A stretch of DNA of 23,315 bases from Pseudomonadota bacterium (GTDB lineage: Bacteria; Pseudomonadota; Alphaproteobacteria; Reyranellales; Reyranellaceae): assembly GCA_023436825.1 (NCBI GenBank), contig JAEZHS010000306.1, positions 1 to 23,315 on the forward strand. The letters run 5' to 3'. A program made the position numbers and the translations under genes. Numbering within the stretch: position 1 is the stretch's first letter; each line of letters opens with the position of its first letter. The notes beneath the pieces are model-generated. The model was given only the letters and a program-made list of their open reading frames with translations. It was not told where the DNA came from and did not search any database. Below, in pieces: positions 21,033-23,315 of this stretch.

Positions 21033-22037
21033 TCAGAGGTAGACGCCCTTCATCCCGCCTTCCGGATAGCGCGTGCCGGCGGCCGCTCCCGGCGGCAGCG
21101 CCGATGACAGTCGCGTGACGTCGTCGGCCGAGAGCACCACGTCCAGCGCCGCCACGTTCTCATCGATCCGCTCGGCCCGCTTGGTGCCGGGGATCGGCAC
21201 GATGTCGGCCCCCTGCGCCAGCAGCCAGGCGAGTGCCACCTGGCCGGGCTTGCAGCCCTTCTCGCGGGCCACGCTCTCGATGGCGGCGGTCTTGGCGAGG
21301 TTCTGGCTGAGATTGCTCGCGGCGAAGCGCGGATGGCGGCCGCGGCCATCGCCCTCGGGAATGTCGGAGACCTGACGCACCGTGCCCGTCAGCAGGCTGC
21401 GGCCGAGCGGCGAGTAGGCGACGTAGGAGATGCCGAGCTCGCGGGTCGTCTTCAACGTCTCCTCTGCGTGCTCGCGATAGAGCAGCGAATATTCGCTCTG
21501 CACCGCGGCGAGGGGATGGACCTCTTGGGCGCGCCGGATGGTCTCGGGCCGGGCTTCGCTGAGACCGAGCGCACGCACCTTGCCTGCCTTCACCAGCTCG
21601 GCCATGGCGCCCACCGTCTCCTCGATCGGCACCGAAGGGTCGACACGGTGCTGGTAGTAGAGGTCGATCACGTCGACGCCCAGCCGCTTCAGGCTCGCGT
21701 CGCAGGCGGCCTTCACATAGGCCGGGCTGCCGGCGACGCCGTTGGCGCCGCCGGGCCGCTGCGTCTGGCCGAACTTGGTGGCGAGCACGACCTTGCCGCG
21801 CCGGCCGCCGGCCAGCGCCTTGCCGATCAGGCTCTCGTTGTGGCCCCAACCATACATGTCGGAGCTGTCCAAAAAGTTCACGCCGCGATCGATGGCGTGA
21901 TGGATGACGCGGATTGCCTCGTCGTCGTTGCTCTTGCCGTAGGCGCCGGAGAGCGACATGCAGCCCAGCCCGATCGGCAAGATGGAGAGGTCGCTGCTGC
22001 CGAGCGTACGAGTCCTGGCGTTCGTGCTGGTCGTCAT
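21033..22037 (-). CDS. Aldo/keto reductase
   Basis: The 334-residue NADPH-dependent oxidoreductase has a complete catalytic tetrad: D57 and Y62 ([13 protein letters not shown]), K88 (ATKFG) and H130 (YYQHRVD). Further landmarks are the start [25 protein letters not shown] after strand 6, and the coenzyme loop [13 protein letters not shown]. This pattern fits the AKR13-type/YajO-like group that reduces aldehydes and ketones. The ATG at 22037 has AGGAGA eight bases upstream, so the longer frame to 22166 is not coding. It is divergent from the second Bug gene and precedes GST on its own strand; together they may detoxify reactive carbonyls, which is inference. Confidence 0.92.
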   Translation of the reverse strand: MTTSTNARTRTLGSSDLSILPIGLGCMSLSGAYGKSNDDEAIRVIHHAIDRGVNFLDSSDMYGWGHNESLIGKALAGGRRGKVVLATKFGQTQRPGGANGVAGSPAYVKAACDASLKRLGVDVIDLYYQHRVDPSVPIEETVGAMAELVKAGKVRALGLSEARPETIRRAQEVHPLAAVQSEYSLLYREHAEETLKTTRELGISYVAYSPLGRSLLTGTVRQVSDIPEGDGRGRHPRFAASNLSQNLAKTAAIESVAREKGCKPGQVALAWLLAQGADIVPIPGTKRAERIDENVAALDVVLSADDVTRLSSALPPGAAAGTRYPEGGMKGVYL

Positions 22038-22113
22038 TTGGCATTCTCCTATGTCGGCTGGGCAGATCGCGGAAACGAAGTGTATCGCCAGTCTGCTGGG
22101 GCAGCTCCGGCAT

Positions 22114-22203
22114 TTTCCGCTAGTTTCCGACAATTTCCGACGGACCGGCCGAAGCTTCCAAGCCATTGAGTCTACGTCTCTTTTGCATTTCCGCTATTTC
22201 CGC
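22114..22203. promoter_or_regulatory. Phased TTTCCG direct repeats between divergent genes
   Basis: TTTCCG followed by C or A occurs at 22114, 22124 and 22134 with an exact 10-bp period, then again at 22188 and 22197. All five copies are in the same orientation, in the 262-bp gap between the aldo/keto reductase and the second Bug gene. Helical phasing suggests a regulator binding on one face of the DNA. No known box is recognised. Confidence 0.4.
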
Positions 22204-22299
22204 TGGCCGATTCCCCTCTTCGGCGTCGGTGGCCGATTGCCAGCGTTGCAGTCATGATCGACCAAGAAATCCGAAAATCATTCCATGGGAGGAATGATC

Positions 22300-23271
22300 G
22301 TGATCACGCGGCGAGCGACACTCGTGGCGACACTGGCGACTGCGGCCGCCGGCGCCCGAGCGCAAACAGAAGGGCCATATCCCAATCGGCCGGTGCGCTT
22401 CATCGTTCCGGCGGCGCCGGGCGGGCCGACCGACGTGATGGCGCGCATGATTTCGACGGGGCTCGCCGCGAAGTTCGGCCAGCCTGCGGTGATCGTCAAT
22501 CGCGCGGGCGCGGGCGGCAATATCGGCGTGCTGCAGGCCGCGAAGTCGCCGGCCGACGGCTACACGCTGCTGATCGCCTCCACGGGATTCGTCGTCAATC
22601 CGAGCCTGTTCCGCGACCCCGGCTACGATCCGTTCAAGGACTTCCTGCCCATCACCGAGCTCGGCTCGTCGCCCAACGTCATCCTGGTCCATCCCTCCTC
22701 GCCCATCACCTCGATCAGGCAGCTGGTCGACAAGGCAAGGACGGACAAGGAGAAGCTCGACGTGATCAATCCCGGCCAAGGCTCGACGCCGCATCTGACG
22801 GCGGAGTTGCTGCAGCTCAAGGCCGGCATCCCGGTCGAGAACATCCCCTACAACGGCGCCGGCCCCGCCATCCAGGCGCTGCTTGCCAGGACCACGCCGG
22901 TCGGCGTCACCGCCCTGCCACCGGCGCACTCACACATCAAGTCGGGCGCCCTGCGCGCACTCGCCATCACCGCCGACAAGCGCTGGTTCGACCTGCCTGA
23001 CGTGCCGACGATGGAGGAGCAGGGCTATCCCGGCTTCGTCTCCGAGACCTTTCAGGGAATGTACGCACCGGCAGGAACACCCGAAGCGATCGTGCAGCGC
23101 GTGGCGCGCGACACGCTGGACGTGCTGGCCGACGTGGCCACGCTGGAGAAGCTGCGCGGCGTCGGCTTCGACGTCCGCGCGCAGGGTCCGCAGGGCCTGG
23201 CGCAGCGGGTTGCGCGCGAAGTGCCGATGTGGCGCGACATCATCGTGCAGTCGCGCATCGAGCTGCAGTGA
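22300..23271 (+). CDS. Bug/TctC-family tripartite tricarboxylate binding protein
   Basis: This is a second orphan periplasmic binding protein, 323 residues from the GTG at 22300, which has GGGAGGA six bases upstream. ATGs at 22285 and 22294 are in frame but badly spaced from that site. The signal peptide TRRATLVATLATAAAGARAQ is followed by the Bug core YPNRPVRFIVPAAPGGPTDVMARM, NRAGAGGNIGVLQAAKSPADGYTLL and IPYNGAGPAIQALLA. No tctAB genes are adjacent. It differs clearly from the Bug protein at 5266-6228, so they are not recent duplicates. Ligand unknown. Confidence 0.9.
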   Translation: MITRRATLVATLATAAAGARAQTEGPYPNRPVRFIVPAAPGGPTDVMARMISTGLAAKFGQPAVIVNRAGAGGNIGVLQAAKSPADGYTLLIASTGFVVNPSLFRDPGYDPFKDFLPITELGSSPNVILVHPSSPITSIRQLVDKARTDKEKLDVINPGQGSTPHLTAELLQLKAGIPVENIPYNGAGPAIQALLARTTPVGVTALPPAHSHIKSGALRALAITADKRWFDLPDVPTMEEQGYPGFVSETFQGMYAPAGTPEAIVQRVARDTLDVLADVATLEKLRGVGFDVRAQGPQGLAQRVAREVPMWRDIIVQSRIELQ

Positions 23272-23291
23272 CCGTCGGCGACGGCGGTCGA

Positions 23292-23311
23292 CACGCCCTG
23301 CCAGGGGCGTG
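23292..23311 (+). terminator. Hairpin after second Bug gene, possible terminator
   Basis: CACGCCC (23292-23298) pairs with GGGCGTG (23305-23311) around a six-base loop, 20 bp after the stop codon. The window ends four bases later, so a T tract cannot be assessed. Confidence 0.35.
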
Positions 23312-23315
23312 CCCG

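Overview
The window is GC-rich, double-strand coding DNA with short intergenic gaps. It looks like the chromosome of an alphaproteobacterium with soil or plant-associated metabolism (Reyranella- or Bradyrhizobium-like). I base this on the tartrate dehydratase, which closely resembles the characterised Bradyrhizobium enzyme, and on the two orphan Bug-type binding proteins. The genus is inference; no rRNA or tRNA gene is present.

Layout. (1) 1-1272: an IS4-family insertion sequence whose left tip touches or runs past the window edge. (2) 1441-4790, plus strand: a three-gene sugar-acid operon of SMP-30/gluconolactonase, MFS permease and D-tartrate dehydratase. (3) 4774-6228, minus strand: a Bug-family periplasmic binding protein followed by three tiny tandem lipoproteins, with every junction a 4-bp stop/start overlap. 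(4) 6325-8019, plus strand: a CPA2 (YbaL/Kef-type) cation/proton antiporter whose last codons lie in a long palindromic repeat (7994-8113). (5) 8135-20065: a seven-gene divergent cluster. The minus-strand arm is patatin-like membrane phospholipase, OYE-type flavin/Fe-S oxidoreductase, di-heme cytochrome, 4-TM membrane protein, di-heme cytochrome. The plus-strand arm is a large RoxA-like di-heme cytochrome and a GMC flavoprotein. A perfect TGGTAG-N5-CTACCA palindrome sits between the arms. (6) 20121-22037, minus strand: a truncated class III cyclase remnant, a GST and an aldo/keto reductase. (7) 22300-23271, plus strand: a second orphan Bug protein, preceded by phased TTTCCG repeats.

How the genes may work together. 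Region 2 looks like uptake and dehydration of a hydroxy-dicarboxylate or aldarate, with a lactonase. Region 5 is the most interesting part. An esterase, three paralogous di-heme c cytochromes, two flavoenzymes and a small membrane protein in one divergon suggest a cell-envelope pathway that releases and oxidises a lipid-like or isoprenoid-like substrate, with electrons leaving through haem c. That function is inferred; the gene content, order and haem motifs are directly visible. The three micro-lipoproteins of region 3, with a shared G-G-G-W-[DE]-N-F-R-A-E tail, match no family I recognise.
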